This document shows positions 40,089-48,680 of a DNA stretch of 64,000 nucleotides, piece by piece (the first letter of the stretch is position 1; each line of letters starts with the position of its first letter). The stretch is from Gammaproteobacteria bacterium. Lineage in GTDB: Bacteria; Pseudomonadota; Gammaproteobacteria; UBA4575. The position numbers and the translations under genes are program-made. The notes under the pieces are model-generated. The model was not told the DNA's origin. It saw only the letters and a list, made by a program, of their open reading frames with translations, and did no database searches. The stretch is taken from the NCBI GenBank assembly GCA_033344735.1, contig JAWPMW010000001.1:1308171-1372170 (forward strand), read 5' to 3'.

Positions 40089-40666
40089 CTCTTATAAGGT
40101 TGTTGCAATTCATCTAATTCTGGTACATTTAATAACTGTTCATCCTGAGTCTTGAGTAACTCATTTTGCAAATAAATCAATCTGTCATGAACATTTGGCG
40201 GCCTTTCAATTTGGTTGCGTAAAAATCTTGTGATCCAAGACGGACCCTCCACTATTTTTTTGTCTAACTCAATAGCTTTCTTATAATCCTTGATTGCATT
40301 TTCATAGCGGCCCAATCTGTCATATAAAATTCCTCGATTCGCGTAACTGGCTGCAAATTCAGGATCTTTTTGAATTACCTCATCAAAGATCACAAGAGAG
40401 TCCTCATACATATCGAGCTGCATCAATGATCTTGCCAAACCTCTTTTCGCATGTATAAAGTCTGGATTGACCGAAAGGCAAGCCAGGTAGGATAATTTTG
40501 CTTTATCATAATGACCATCTTCAAAGTATTTATTCGCAGAGTGATAGTCATGCTCGCCTGGTATAGTTTGACGAAGTGCGCCATCGTAAAGTGACCATGC
40601 GATCACAATGGCTCCCAGCACAAAAGCACCAGTCACTAATAACCTATATTGACTAGATTTAGCCAC
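40085..40666 (-). CDS. Membrane-anchored tetratricopeptide-repeat protein
   Basis: 193 residues. N-terminal membrane helix (LLVTGAFVLGAIVIAWSLYD), then about three TPR units: YFEDGHYDKAKLSYLACLSV, ARSLMQLDMYEDSLVIFDEV and RGILYDRLGRYENAIKDYKK. TPRs mediate protein-protein contacts. It overlaps the upstream 77-residue gene by 8 bp and so belongs to the operon symporter-77aa-TPR. Confidence 0.8.
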   Translation of the reverse strand: MAKSSQYRLLVTGAFVLGAIVIAWSLYDGALRQTIPGEHDYHSANKYFEDGHYDKAKLSYLACLSVNPDFIHAKRGLARSLMQLDMYEDSLVIFDEVIQKDPEFAASYANRGILYDRLGRYENAIKDYKKAIELDKKIVEGPSWITRFLRNQIERPPNVHDRLIYLQNELLKTQDEQLLNVPELDELQQPYKS

Positions 40667-40892
40667 GAGGATTGATGCCCAGGCTGATATTAAATAAGCA
40701 TGAAAATATCAGCACGACTATTACTGCTATTAGTCTTGCTCTTTGATATTGACCTTGAATTTCATCTTCAGTTAGCTTTGATGCAGTTTTTTTTTCTAAA
40801 CGCCTAATGCTAAAGACCAAAATCAACTTGCTCGTTGGGAAAAATAATAAAAACGCAAGCAATAAGACAGAAAACAAAAAATATAAATTCAT
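40659..40892 (-). CDS. Small membrane protein in the symporter operon
   Basis: 77 residues with two hydrophobic helices (about 2-27 and 51-67) separated by a charged stretch (RRLEKKTASKLTEDEIQGQY). It is coupled to the downstream TPR gene by an 8-bp overlap. The family is not recognised; with the TPR gene it may form an accessory unit for the symporter. Confidence 0.65.
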   Translation of the reverse strand: MNLYFLFSVLLLAFLLFFPTSKLILVFSIRRLEKKTASKLTEDEIQGQYQRARLIAVIVVLIFSCLFNISLGINPRG

Positions 40893-40942
40893 ACAAAACT
40901 AACTCGCGTTAGCCACAAATAACTAATAGATATATTTAGCGA

Positions 40943-42910
40943 TCAGGATTTATTATTTTCACCAATATCTTGGTCTCCAATATCATCATACAACACTTCA
41001 ACCTGTTTATCTGGGACGGTAGACATTCCCATTTTATATGCAAGGAACCACATCATGAATACTCCAACTGCCCACCACAACAACTGCCAAGCCCAAATAG
41101 AAGGCATACCAAAAATCCATGTATTAGCATCATTAGGATTTCCAAAAATAGTATTTCCAATAACTGCACCCGGGCCAATTGCGAAACAGAACCACACAAT
41201 AGTGATGATCCATGCAATAGGTTTTAAATTTTTCCTTTTCTCTGTCGCAATTTTTGTATGCTCTCTTAAAAAATTGTGGAACGTCATTTTGTGTTTAGTA
41301 TCTTCGGCATTTTGTGTGAAGTATGAAATTAAAATTGCGAAGCCTAGGTTAAAAAATATTCCCCAACCTGCAGAGTGGATTGTTAGCGGCCATCTTCCCC
41401 AAGGCATATATTGAGAACCAATGCTTTCAGTTAATGTGACTGCAATTAATCCTGCTATTAACCCTATAACAACTCCTTGTCTTGTTAACCACGGCCACCA
41501 GCATACCGCAATTAAAGCTGGCCACATCTGAAAACCATAGGCAACAGCAAGACCGCCCAATAGTACAAGCGCATCACTACTGGTTGTTGCAACGATTAGT
41601 GCTGCTAAAACAATGAGTACAACACCAATTCTTCCCCAGAAAATCTGTTGTGAGTGCGTTGCATTATGCATGACATAGCGTTTTAAAATATCTCTGGTAA
41701 GCATTCCGCCGGCAGTTGACATATATGCGGCACCCGTTGACTGCATTGCAGCTAAAGCGCACACGGCTAAGAAGCCTACAAACCAAGGTACGGTATCGCC
41801 GAGTAAATGGATTAGCTGAGGAACCAACATACCTTGTTTACCTGTAGATTCCATCAGATCTTTCCCTTGCAGACCCGCAGCCATGACATTATTAACTAGT
41901 TCAGGATGAGCTTCTAAGAATTTTAAATCACCACCAAGGAAGTGGCCGCCTAATCCCTGAAATGCGGTAAACACCATCATGATGAGACCGATTCCAAACG
42001 AAGATGCCCACACCTGTTGTGGCGCGAATGGTTTGGGGTCATTGTTTGAAAACGCCCACATAGAAAATGCTGGAGCAGACTGAATGCCCATCAATGCAAA
42101 CATATAGGTCAAAATCATAATGCCAGTCCAGGCACCGCCGGTTGCGGAAGGACCATTGCTTACAAATTGAATAATGCCAGGGATCGCAATGTAATGACTA
42201 TAACCATCCGGTGTTCGTTTATCATCAATCGTTGCAAGAGCGGCTATACCTTCGTTTAATCTTTCAAATCCCCCAACATAATTTAACGCAATCATTCCAA
42301 CTGCAACAATACCTAATGCTAGCAAGATCGCCTGAAGTGTATCGACATAAGCAACGGCTCTTAACCCACCTGAAGCGACATAGATAATGACTACTATAGA
42401 CAACATCCACATACCTGTATTTACACCAAGTAAACCATCAGTCAAGACATTAAATAAGAATCCAGATGCGCGAAGTTGAACGCCTAAATACGGAATAGAA
42501 AAAACTAGAGCAACAAGTACAACAAGCAAGCGAATAGAGTCAGATTTAAAATAAGTTGACAACATTTCTCCTGGTGTCACAAATCCAAAACGCTTACCCA
42601 GTATCCATTGCCGCTTCAAGAACATGACGCCAGTGAATGGAATTGTTATGGCGTAAAAAGATGCATACGCATATTGGAAACCATCACGATATAGCAATCC
42701 TGGATGACCCATAAATGTCCATCCAGAAAATGAGGTGGCTGTAGCAGCTAATACAAATACCCAGAGAGATATGCCGCGGCCTGCAAGGAAGTAATCACTT
42801 GCTGTTTTGGCCGAACGTGCTCCTTTGACGCCCCAATAGATGCAGTATGACCAATACAAAAATACAAATACAAAAAGCCAAATGACCTTAGCTTCCATGA
42901 CTCCCCCCAT
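40943..42910 (-). CDS. Sodium:solute symporter (SSS family)
   Basis: 655 residues, about 13 membrane helices. The N-terminal part (SDYFLAGRGISLWVFVLAAT then SFSGWTFMG) and YVASGGLRAVAYVDTLQAIL are the signature regions of the SSS family; the conserved Na+-site Ser/Thr run is present in AALAAMQSTGAAYMSTAGGM-like sequence. The substrate cannot be read off (organic acid, amino acid or osmolyte are all possible). The start may be the ATG at 42910 or at 42898. It opens the operon with the 77-residue and TPR genes. Confidence 0.88.
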   Translation of the reverse strand: MGGVMEAKVIWLFVFVFLYWSYCIYWGVKGARSAKTASDYFLAGRGISLWVFVLAATATSFSGWTFMGHPGLLYRDGFQYAYASFYAITIPFTGVMFLKRQWILGKRFGFVTPGEMLSTYFKSDSIRLLVVLVALVFSIPYLGVQLRASGFLFNVLTDGLLGVNTGMWMLSIVVIIYVASGGLRAVAYVDTLQAILLALGIVAVGMIALNYVGGFERLNEGIAALATIDDKRTPDGYSHYIAIPGIIQFVSNGPSATGGAWTGIMILTYMFALMGIQSAPAFSMWAFSNNDPKPFAPQQVWASSFGIGLIMMVFTAFQGLGGHFLGGDLKFLEAHPELVNNVMAAGLQGKDLMESTGKQGMLVPQLIHLLGDTVPWFVGFLAVCALAAMQSTGAAYMSTAGGMLTRDILKRYVMHNATHSQQIFWGRIGVVLIVLAALIVATTSSDALVLLGGLAVAYGFQMWPALIAVCWWPWLTRQGVVIGLIAGLIAVTLTESIGSQYMPWGRWPLTIHSAGWGIFFNLGFAILISYFTQNAEDTKHKMTFHNFLREHTKIATEKRKNLKPIAWIITIVWFCFAIGPGAVIGNTIFGNPNDANTWIFGMPSIWAWQLLWWAVGVFMMWFLAYKMGMSTVPDKQVEVLYDDIGDQDIGENNKS

Positions 42911-42930
42911 TTCTTCTAATAATTATTTTT

Positions 42931-43020
42931 ATGTGGCATGCATTTAGAAAGCATTTTTGCCACATTTTAGTGCATTATGTTGGGTAAGCAAGACTTTTTC
43001 TATCATCTTTCTAGAAAGAT
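42931..43020. promoter_or_regulatory. Two inverted repeats upstream of the symporter operon
   Basis: ATGTGGCA (42931-42938) is an exact inverted copy of TGCCACAT (42958-42965), and ATCTTTCTAGAAAGAT at 43005-43020 is a perfect 16-bp palindrome. Both lie upstream of the symporter start and downstream of the amidohydrolase end. They may be operator or leader elements; no regulator gene is adjacent. Confidence 0.4.
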
Positions 43021-43126
43021 TTGCTCAGATATTGAAAATTCTACAGCCTATTAAGTGGCTCTGACCCATAGAATTTGCATACCAGCCCCATACTCAATTG
43101 GAGAAAATTCAAGAAAATACAAATAA

Positions 43127-43891
43127 TCAGCGTTCAACCGTTTGCAAATAAAACTCTAACGCATTTTTATACAGAATTTTATTTACTTGTTCTGGTTCAA
43201 AACTATCAAAAATAAGCTGGATATCACGCGTGCTAAAGGACCTTGGTGAGCGTGTAGAGGGAAGATCCGTTCCAAACATAACTGATTGCGGATTAGCCGA
43301 ATATAATTCGTACAGAGCAGTTATGACATCAAAATCAACTCGGCCAAAACCTGAAGCTTTCACACGTATACCTTTCTCAGCAAGTTTAACCAGTGTGCTA
43401 AAACCATCTTTAGTCAAACCGAGATGATCAATACTAATTGCAGGAAGAGCCACAAGAGTCTTATATATGTCATCAAGCTCTTTAGAGTCTACGTATAATT
43501 CTACATGCCATCCTGCAAATTCATGCACCCTTCTTGCCATACTATCCAGATGCCGAAGTTCTTCTGACCCACCGCGTTTAAGATTAAATCTAACGGCGCG
43601 AACGCCACTTTTGTTGAGTGAATGCAATTCATTATCTGAAACCGAATTTGGCAACTGGGTTACGCCTACAAATGATGGGCCTAGCTTCTTTAACGTATCT
43701 ACTAAGTAGGACTGATCGAAAGCTTGGAAAGAACCAGAGACAACTGCTCCGCCGCACCGCGACCATCCACTCATGCGATTTAAATAATCAGTAACTGTAA
43801 ATTCTTCTGGGAGATAACCATCATTAGCAACAACAGGAAATCGTTTGTCGACAATGTGGAAGTGTGCATCAAAGAGTTTGATGTTCTGAAT
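43127..43891 (-). CDS. Amidohydrolase / TIM-barrel metal-dependent hydrolase with apparent ATT start
   Basis: The first ATG of the frame, at 43774, would begin in the middle of the conserved domain. Reading upstream, the frame stays open for 39 more codons and encodes LFDAHFHIVDKRFP followed by ANDGYLPEEFTV, the obligatory N-terminal HxH metal-ligand strand and loop of this amidohydrolase family. No ATG, GTG or TTG precedes it before the in-frame stop at 43895-43897. The candidates are two ATT codons (43892-43894 and 43889-43891), which sit 3-6 bp after AAGGA. So the gene either starts at a rare ATT or has lost its start codon. Other ligand regions include ISIDHLGLTKDG and FGTDLPSTRSPRSF. Confidence 0.8.
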   Translation of the reverse strand: MQNIKLFDAHFHIVDKRFPVVANDGYLPEEFTVTDYLNRMSGWSRCGGAVVSGSFQAFDQSYLVDTLKKLGPSFVGVTQLPNSVSDNELHSLNKSGVRAVRFNLKRGGSEELRHLDSMARRVHEFAGWHVELYVDSKELDDIYKTLVALPAISIDHLGLTKDGFSTLVKLAEKGIRVKASGFGRVDFDVITALYELYSANPQSVMFGTDLPSTRSPRSFSTRDIQLIFDSFEPEQVNKILYKNALEFYLQTVER

Positions 43892-44011
43892 AATTTATCC
43901 TTACGTGTGTGCTTCAGTTATCGGTTCAACAGCGGCCACTCAACACCATACCCAGAAATATAAATTAGTAGAGTTATTATTATAGAGTGGTGCTTTTACT
44001 ATCTGCGGAAG

Positions 44012-44686
44012 CTAATTGTTTGCCAATTTATCATATAGCTCTGACAGATTATTTACTGTTAACGTCGGTTCAATTCCCCAAGGATCAAAAATTACACTTT
44101 TTGAACGCTTCACCCATACAGCTTTCATACCTGCAGATATTGCACCGATGATATCAAATGGATTACTTGAAATTAACCAAGCATCACTGCCATTAGCCTC
44201 AGACTCTCGTAAAAAATGGCTATATACAGCAGGATTTGGCTTGAATGATTTCACATCATCAACACTAACGACACCTTGAAAATAACCTCTGATTTCCGCT
44301 GAAACCAGCAAACCTTCAACGACATTTGCGGTACCGTTTGAGAATGCAAACATACGATAATCATTTGTTTTTAATTTTTTCAGACCATCATCTACGTCTT
44401 TGAATGCCGGGAGGGAACGGTAACTTGCAAGTAAAATTTCCTTTTGGACATTTGTCAGATCTGTTTCATACAACGTGCATGTGTAATCAAGAGCATTACT
44501 TATACAAACAGAAAATGACTCATAATTTTGCATTAAACCTCTGCGAAAGGAATATTCTAATTGTTTTTCACGCCAAGTCTGAGAGAAATTCTCAGCTTTG
44601 TCGCCAATCAAAGTCTGTAGCGCATAAATTACTCCATGGGTATCAATTAGTGTCCCATATACATCAAAAGCGAGTGTAGTAGGCAT
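44012..44686 (-). CDS. Haloacid dehalogenase type II / HAD-like hydrolase
   Basis: 224 residues. The HAD motifs are in order: motif I AFDVYGTLIDTHG (nucleophile Asp, general-acid position Tyr as in type II L-2-haloacid dehalogenases), motif II FSNGT, motif III with SVDDVKSFKPNPAVY and motif IV region WLISSNPFDIIGA. The DVYGTL form and ISSNPFD favour the haloacid-dehalogenase type II subfamily. Upstream of the amidohydrolase on the same strand (about 120 bp), so a shared catabolic role is possible but unproven. Confidence 0.85.
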   Translation of the reverse strand: MPTTLAFDVYGTLIDTHGVIYALQTLIGDKAENFSQTWREKQLEYSFRRGLMQNYESFSVCISNALDYTCTLYETDLTNVQKEILLASYRSLPAFKDVDDGLKKLKTNDYRMFAFSNGTANVVEGLLVSAEIRGYFQGVVSVDDVKSFKPNPAVYSHFLRESEANGSDAWLISSNPFDIIGAISAGMKAVWVKRSKSVIFDPWGIEPTLTVNNLSELYDKLANN

Positions 44687-44857
44687 TAATTTCCCCTTAG
44701 ATGTAATGCTAATAGTTAAACCACCGAACTCACGTTAAGCGTGGGTTCGAATTGAGTTATTAATTATATGGTAACGCTTATTCATGCATGAACAGTATGT
44801 TTATTTACAACATAGCCAAAAAAATTTAGTAAGTAGAGGCCTGATTTCACAATAATT

Positions 44858-44889
44858 ATGTATCTCTATTATCGGGCATTAGCAGACAT
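44858..44889. repeat. Degenerate copy of the cassette palindrome outside the island (tentative)
   Basis: The right part, TTAGCAGACAT, is identical over 11 bases to the end of the repeat at 49713-49740, and GGGC precedes it where that copy has GGGTCG. The left arm ATGTATCTCT is poor. If real, it shows the repeat family is not restricted to the island. Confidence 0.35.
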
Positions 44890-44917
44890 CAGCGTTTGAC
44901 TCCTAGACAATAATGTA

Positions 44918-44934
44918 ATGTTATAGTATAACAT
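44918..44934. promoter_or_regulatory. Zur box upstream of the TonB receptor gene
   Basis: ATGTTATA-G-TATAACAT is a perfect 17-bp inverted repeat and matches the gammaproteobacterial Zur consensus (TGTTATANTATAACA core). It lies 50 bp before the receptor start, so the receptor is predicted to be repressed when zinc is sufficient. Confidence 0.88.
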
Positions 44935-44984
44935 CATGCGCATGTTTACCGAATAATAAAATCCAATATCTAGGGAGCTATCAG

Positions 44985-46970
44985 ATGCACTTTTTCAGTG
45001 TTGTTATATTAACTGTTTTAATTTTATCGAATAATGCTTTATTAGCTGATGAAAAGCTAAGATCTATCAAGGTGCATTCCACTGTCTTGCATGCTCAATC
45101 AGTTGACGTTATTTCAGATGAAGAACTGGAAAGAAAATTATCTAACTCTATAGGTGAAACTATAAAGAATGAGTTAGGTGTTTCTTCTACATATTTTGGT
45201 CCCGGTGCAAGCCGCCCGATTATTCGAGGACTTGGCAGTAACCGTGTACGAGTCATGGAGAATGGTATAGATACGCTGGATGTTTCAAGCGCAAGTGAAG
45301 ACCATGCGGTCACGATTGATCCCTACACTGCGGATCAAATCGAAATACTCCGCGGTCCAGCGACATTGCGTTATGGTCCCGGCGCGATTGGTGGAATCGT
45401 CAATATAACTAACCAACGTATTCCAACACGAAACGATATTGAACCACTCGAATTAAAAGCCACCGTTGAACATGCCACTGTGTCTGACGGCAACACGGCT
45501 GCAATTCAACTTATGGGCTCGCAAAATGCATTTAACTGGTATTTAGACGGACTTACGCGAGAAACAAATGATTACGATATTGATGGCTTCGCAAACGAAG
45601 ATGAACCTGAAGACAAAGGTCGTCTAAGTAATAGTGACCTTGAAACAGATCAATATGCGATAGGAGGTAGCTACCTCACTGAAGAATTTCTTGCGGGTCT
45701 TGCTTTTAGCCGTTTTGATACAGAGTATGGTATCCCGGGCGCAGAAGAAGGAGATGTACGTATTGATCTCAAACAATATCGTTATGAAAGTCTATTTGAG
45801 TTATACGATCTAAGCGATGCCATAGAATCTATTTCACTTCGCTCAACGTACAATAATTATCGTCATTTCGAGATTTTAGAAGGTGATGTGGAAACCACCT
45901 TCGACAATGAAGAGTTTGAAACTAGACTTGAGGTTGTCAATGTCGTTAACACACGCTGGGATAATATTTTTGGTGTTCAATATAATGACCGAGAGTTCTC
46001 CGCCGTAGGAGAAGAAGCATTCGTTCAACCTGTAGATGAAAAACGCTATGGGATATTTGGCATCTCACATTACCATACAGACATGTGGGATTTTGAAGGT
46101 GGCTTACGTTTTGATAGAGATGAATTTGAACCTGAAAATGGTGAAGATGAAGAGTTTGATGTCTTGTCAGTGTCACTTGCTGCCACACGATTCTTTGATA
46201 ACAATGTCGAGTTAAGTGTATTGGCAAGTCGTGCAGAGCGCGCACCACAAGAAACTGCGCTTTATGCAGATGGCCCTCATTTAGCCACATTGACATTTGA
46301 AACCGGCTCGACAGATATTGATATAGAAACATCAAATAGTCTAGAGATCGGATTAGCTCAACAAGGTGAGCGCACAGGATGGAAAGTGAATGCGTATTAC
46401 AACCAAATTGATGACTACATCTTCTTAGCAAGTGAAGATGCTAATAACGACGGTATTGCTGACCGTGCTGACGAAGATGGAATGTTCGATTTAAATGGAG
46501 AATTACTCACTCTCAATTACGATAATGAAGATGCCACATTCTATGGAATTGAAGCCGAACTCACACATCAACTTATTCAGACTGACACTTACACACTAGA
46601 TGGACGAGTATTTGGGGACTATGTTCGTGCAGAATTCGATGATAATGATCTAGGTGATGTGCCGCGTATCACACCGTTACGTTTTGGTGCTGGCGCAGTG
46701 TTCTCTTACGATACATGGCAAGCTGGTGTTGACGTCATAATTACTTCCGACTCCAGCAATGAAGCAGATTTAGAAACTGATACAGATGGGTACACCATGC
46801 TAAATGCAAATTTAAATAAAACATTATATGCAGGTGACTCAGATTTTAACCTTTACGTTAAAGCTGAAAATTTACTAGATGAAGATGCTCGACAACATAC
46901 TTCTTTTCAAAAAGACCGTGCAGTGTTGCCAGGTAGAAATATGATCTTTGGTGTGACATTTGACTATTAA
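44985..46970 (+). CDS. znuD: ZnuD-like TonB-dependent outer-membrane receptor
   Basis: 661 residues. Signal peptide (MHFFSVVILTVLILSNNALL then ADE), plug domain with GVSSTYFGPGASRPIIRGLG, VRVMENGIDTLDVSSASEDH and EILRGPATLRYGPGAIGGIV, then a beta-barrel ending in the terminal aromatic FGVTFDY. The plug is very close in style to ZnuD zinc receptors, and the Zur box upstream agrees with zinc uptake. The His-rich loop typical of several ZnuD proteins is not evident; loops are instead Asp/Glu-rich (NEDEPEDKGRLSNSDLET). Ribosome site GGGAGCTATCAG. Confidence 0.85.
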   Translation: MHFFSVVILTVLILSNNALLADEKLRSIKVHSTVLHAQSVDVISDEELERKLSNSIGETIKNELGVSSTYFGPGASRPIIRGLGSNRVRVMENGIDTLDVSSASEDHAVTIDPYTADQIEILRGPATLRYGPGAIGGIVNITNQRIPTRNDIEPLELKATVEHATVSDGNTAAIQLMGSQNAFNWYLDGLTRETNDYDIDGFANEDEPEDKGRLSNSDLETDQYAIGGSYLTEEFLAGLAFSRFDTEYGIPGAEEGDVRIDLKQYRYESLFELYDLSDAIESISLRSTYNNYRHFEILEGDVETTFDNEEFETRLEVVNVVNTRWDNIFGVQYNDREFSAVGEEAFVQPVDEKRYGIFGISHYHTDMWDFEGGLRFDRDEFEPENGEDEEFDVLSVSLAATRFFDNNVELSVLASRAERAPQETALYADGPHLATLTFETGSTDIDIETSNSLEIGLAQQGERTGWKVNAYYNQIDDYIFLASEDANNDGIADRADEDGMFDLNGELLTLNYDNEDATFYGIEAELTHQLIQTDTYTLDGRVFGDYVRAEFDDNDLGDVPRITPLRFGAGAVFSYDTWQAGVDVIITSDSSNEADLETDTDGYTMLNANLNKTLYAGDSDFNLYVKAENLLDEDARQHTSFQKDRAVLPGRNMIFGVTFDY

Positions 46971-47292
46971 ATAATAATCTCAGTAGCGAATAAGATAGTA
47001 GCGAGATCAGAACTATAAATATCTGTAATAAGTAACTGTTTGAGGTAAAAATGAGTTAAGGGTAACCCAGCATACTGGATACACTTAAGGCATTTTTATC
47101 TCAATGCGTAGTACATTTATCAAGATTGTTAGCTCCAATATTTGGGAGCATCCGAAGTAATACAGCGCGTATCTGATGTAATCATAACAATTGTAAGTCT
47201 TCCCGGGCTAGATAAAGAGCGCGCCATTCACTTCTGGCTTATGAACACGCTTACTCGAGTTAAATAATCACTTAGAGATAAGGCTATTTTAC
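46971..47292. other. Intergenic region
   Basis: About 320 bp between the convergent znuD-like and merC-like genes. It has a small hairpin GCTCC/GGAGC (47132-47149) and a short plus-strand open frame ending at 47267 that reads QRVSDVIITIVSLPGLDKER but lacks a start; it could be a gene remnant, but I do not recognise it. No RNA gene seen. Confidence 0.3.
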
Positions 47293-47694
47293 TTAAGTTT
47301 CACAATTTACACGCCGGCAAAGCTTGTAATTCAGCATGTGTCCCAAAGCAATTACACTTACACCAATAAGAGTAGCAATACGTTCTCTATCATGACCAAG
47401 TACATCATGCCCATATACTGCTGTAAAGATTAATATGCTTATACCAATCAAACCAAGAATTGCTACCAACCAACTTTTATGTTGTTTGCACCCCATAGTT
47501 AACGCAACCAGACTCAATGGAATAACTAAGAACAGCAACCATTTATGAAAAGATTCCTGTCCAAAAATTGTTGTACCTAAAGCCGGGAATAAACTCAATG
47601 CAATTGGTAAAAAAAGGCAATGAATGGCACAAAGTGCAGAAGTTGAAACCGCAAACTTATCAAATATAAAAGAGTGTCTTGTAAGATTAATCAT
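47293..47694 (-). CDS. MerC-domain membrane protein, probably zinc-regulated
   Basis: 133 residues with four membrane helices. The vicinal metal-site cysteines of MerC appear as LCAIHC (C22 and C26) in the first helix, and the C-terminus carries another pair (LCRRVNC). MerC proteins move mercuric or other soft metal ions across the inner membrane. No mer operon is present; the Zur-type box directly upstream and the neighbouring receptor suggest a zinc-homeostasis role. Confidence 0.82.
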   Translation of the reverse strand: MINLTRHSFIFDKFAVSTSALCAIHCLFLPIALSLFPALGTTIFGQESFHKWLLFLVIPLSLVALTMGCKQHKSWLVAILGLIGISILIFTAVYGHDVLGHDRERIATLIGVSVIALGHMLNYKLCRRVNCET

Positions 47695-47714
47695 AGCAGA
47701 ATGAAAAGTGTGTA

Positions 47715-47731
47715 ATGTTATATTGTAACAC
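47715..47731. promoter_or_regulatory. Zur-type box upstream of the merC-like gene
   Basis: ATGTTATA-T-TGTAACAC matches the Zur consensus with one or two mismatches, 21 bp before the gene start. With the perfect box at 44918 it makes a small Zur regulon of receptor and MerC-like protein. Confidence 0.75.
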
Positions 47732-47859
47732 TTATTAAACTGATTGCTATGTATATTAATTCTTGTTTAATAACGTCAAATTCTCGCTATGAAAGCCAAG
47801 TACAAATGAAGACTAAAGCTCAAGAATAGGCAAAAGAAAATGAATGAGAGTGAAGTTAA

Positions 47860-48078
47860 CTATGCGTCTTTGGCATCTCTGTATTCTGGCTTGCATTCAA
47901 AGGTGGCCGTCATTTCATCGTTAGTCCAATTCTTCTGCCACTCCATACCAAGCTCCATACAAACATCATGATTACGTATACCAGATATACTCATTACTCC
48001 ATACGTCAGAGGATTGAGGTCGCTATACGATTGAACAAATAGATGCCAACTGATGATTGTTGCTGCTGCTAAATTCAT
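47860..48078 (-). CDS. Small exported or membrane-associated hypothetical protein
   Basis: 72 residues. A strong ribosome site (AAGGAGAATAG) precedes the ATG, supporting it. The N-terminus (MNLAAATIISWHLFVQSYS) is moderately hydrophobic; the rest carries two cysteines (DVCMELG, TFECKPE). No family recognised. It is the last gene before the tRNA-Met fragment, so it lies just outside the island. Confidence 0.55.
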   Translation of the reverse strand: MNLAAATIISWHLFVQSYSDLNPLTYGVMSISGIRNHDVCMELGMEWQKNWTNDEMTATFECKPEYRDAKDA

Positions 48079-48453
48079 ACTCTATTCTCCTTGGTATCTA
48101 TTACTTAAATGTTATCCACATTATTCATAAAAGTACAAGCATTATCGATCATCTTTTTTTAACATCTAATTAACAATACTTTGCATGACCATTGTTGATA
48201 AATTAAAGAAATGCCAAAAATCTGATGATTTGATTAGCCCTCATTTATTTCTATTTCATTCATACACAACTTCTGCAAATTAAAAAATAATTTTATTTAT
48301 TAAAAATTTTTATTTTAACTTTTAACGCCTCTAGTGTAGCTATAAACAAAAAAGAGATTTTTATACTTAAATGAATTTATTTACATTAAATTTGCCGTTA
48401 TAAATTAATGCAACGAATGTTCAAAAAGGAAGACTGATAAGTATTGTTTTTGA
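48079..48453. other. AT-rich flank of the island
   Basis: About 375 bp, very AT-rich. It contains one perfect DnaA-box sequence TTATCCACA (48112-48120) but no cluster of boxes, so I do not call an origin. Bases 48437-48453 resemble the sequence beside the intact tRNA-Met (AAGTATTTGTTTT-like), extending the att similarity imperfectly. Confidence 0.4.
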
Positions 48454-48499
48454 ATGGTGGCTATGGGTGGACTTGAACCACCGACCCCAGCATTATGAA
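48454..48499 (-). repeat. attL: 46-bp duplicate of the tRNA-Met 3' half
   Basis: Identical over 46 bp to 56181-56226, which holds the CCA end, the T arm and the variable region up to the anticodon loop of tRNA-Met(CAT). After 48499 the sequence diverges from the tRNA, so this copy has no 5' half and is not a functional gene. It marks the left junction of an integrated element. Confidence 0.93.
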
Positions 48500-48627
48500 C
48501 TTGAACGAGTAAATTACACTTTTAATTAATTCAGTTACTTACTGTACTTGTCCCCACTCAAAACCCGTTTCAATTAGGGCACAACCTGGATCACTTGGTG
48601 TTGACTCTGGCACAAAACACACCTATC

Positions 48628-48660
48628 TATGTCTTCTTTCGGCGCAAAAGCAGTCATTCG
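48628..48660 (-). repeat. Cassette palindrome R1, TTGCGCCG type, inverted
   Basis: On the minus strand it reads left arm GAATGACTGCTT, loop TTGCGCCG, right arm AAAGAAGACAT. It lies 20 bp beyond the stop of the minus-strand PEP-CTERM gene, that is, on its 3' side, in the same orientation relative to the gene as the plus-strand copies. Confidence 0.8.
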
Positions 48661-48680
48661 CGTTTATTGTTGCTTGATAA

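Noticed and set aside
43050-43080. Cassette palindrome (GGCTCTGACCCATAG)
   Set aside because: The loop is similar, but there are no paired arms.
43774-43900. Frameshift at the start of the amidohydrolase
   Set aside because: The upstream homologous region is in the same frame without interruption; only the start codon is missing.
45946-46431. 161-residue minus-strand frame inside the receptor gene
   Set aside because: A shadow frame; composition follows the opposite strand of a clear TonB receptor.
48112-48120. Replication origin (perfect DnaA box)
   Set aside because: A single box with no cluster, no dnaA/dnaN or rep gene nearby.
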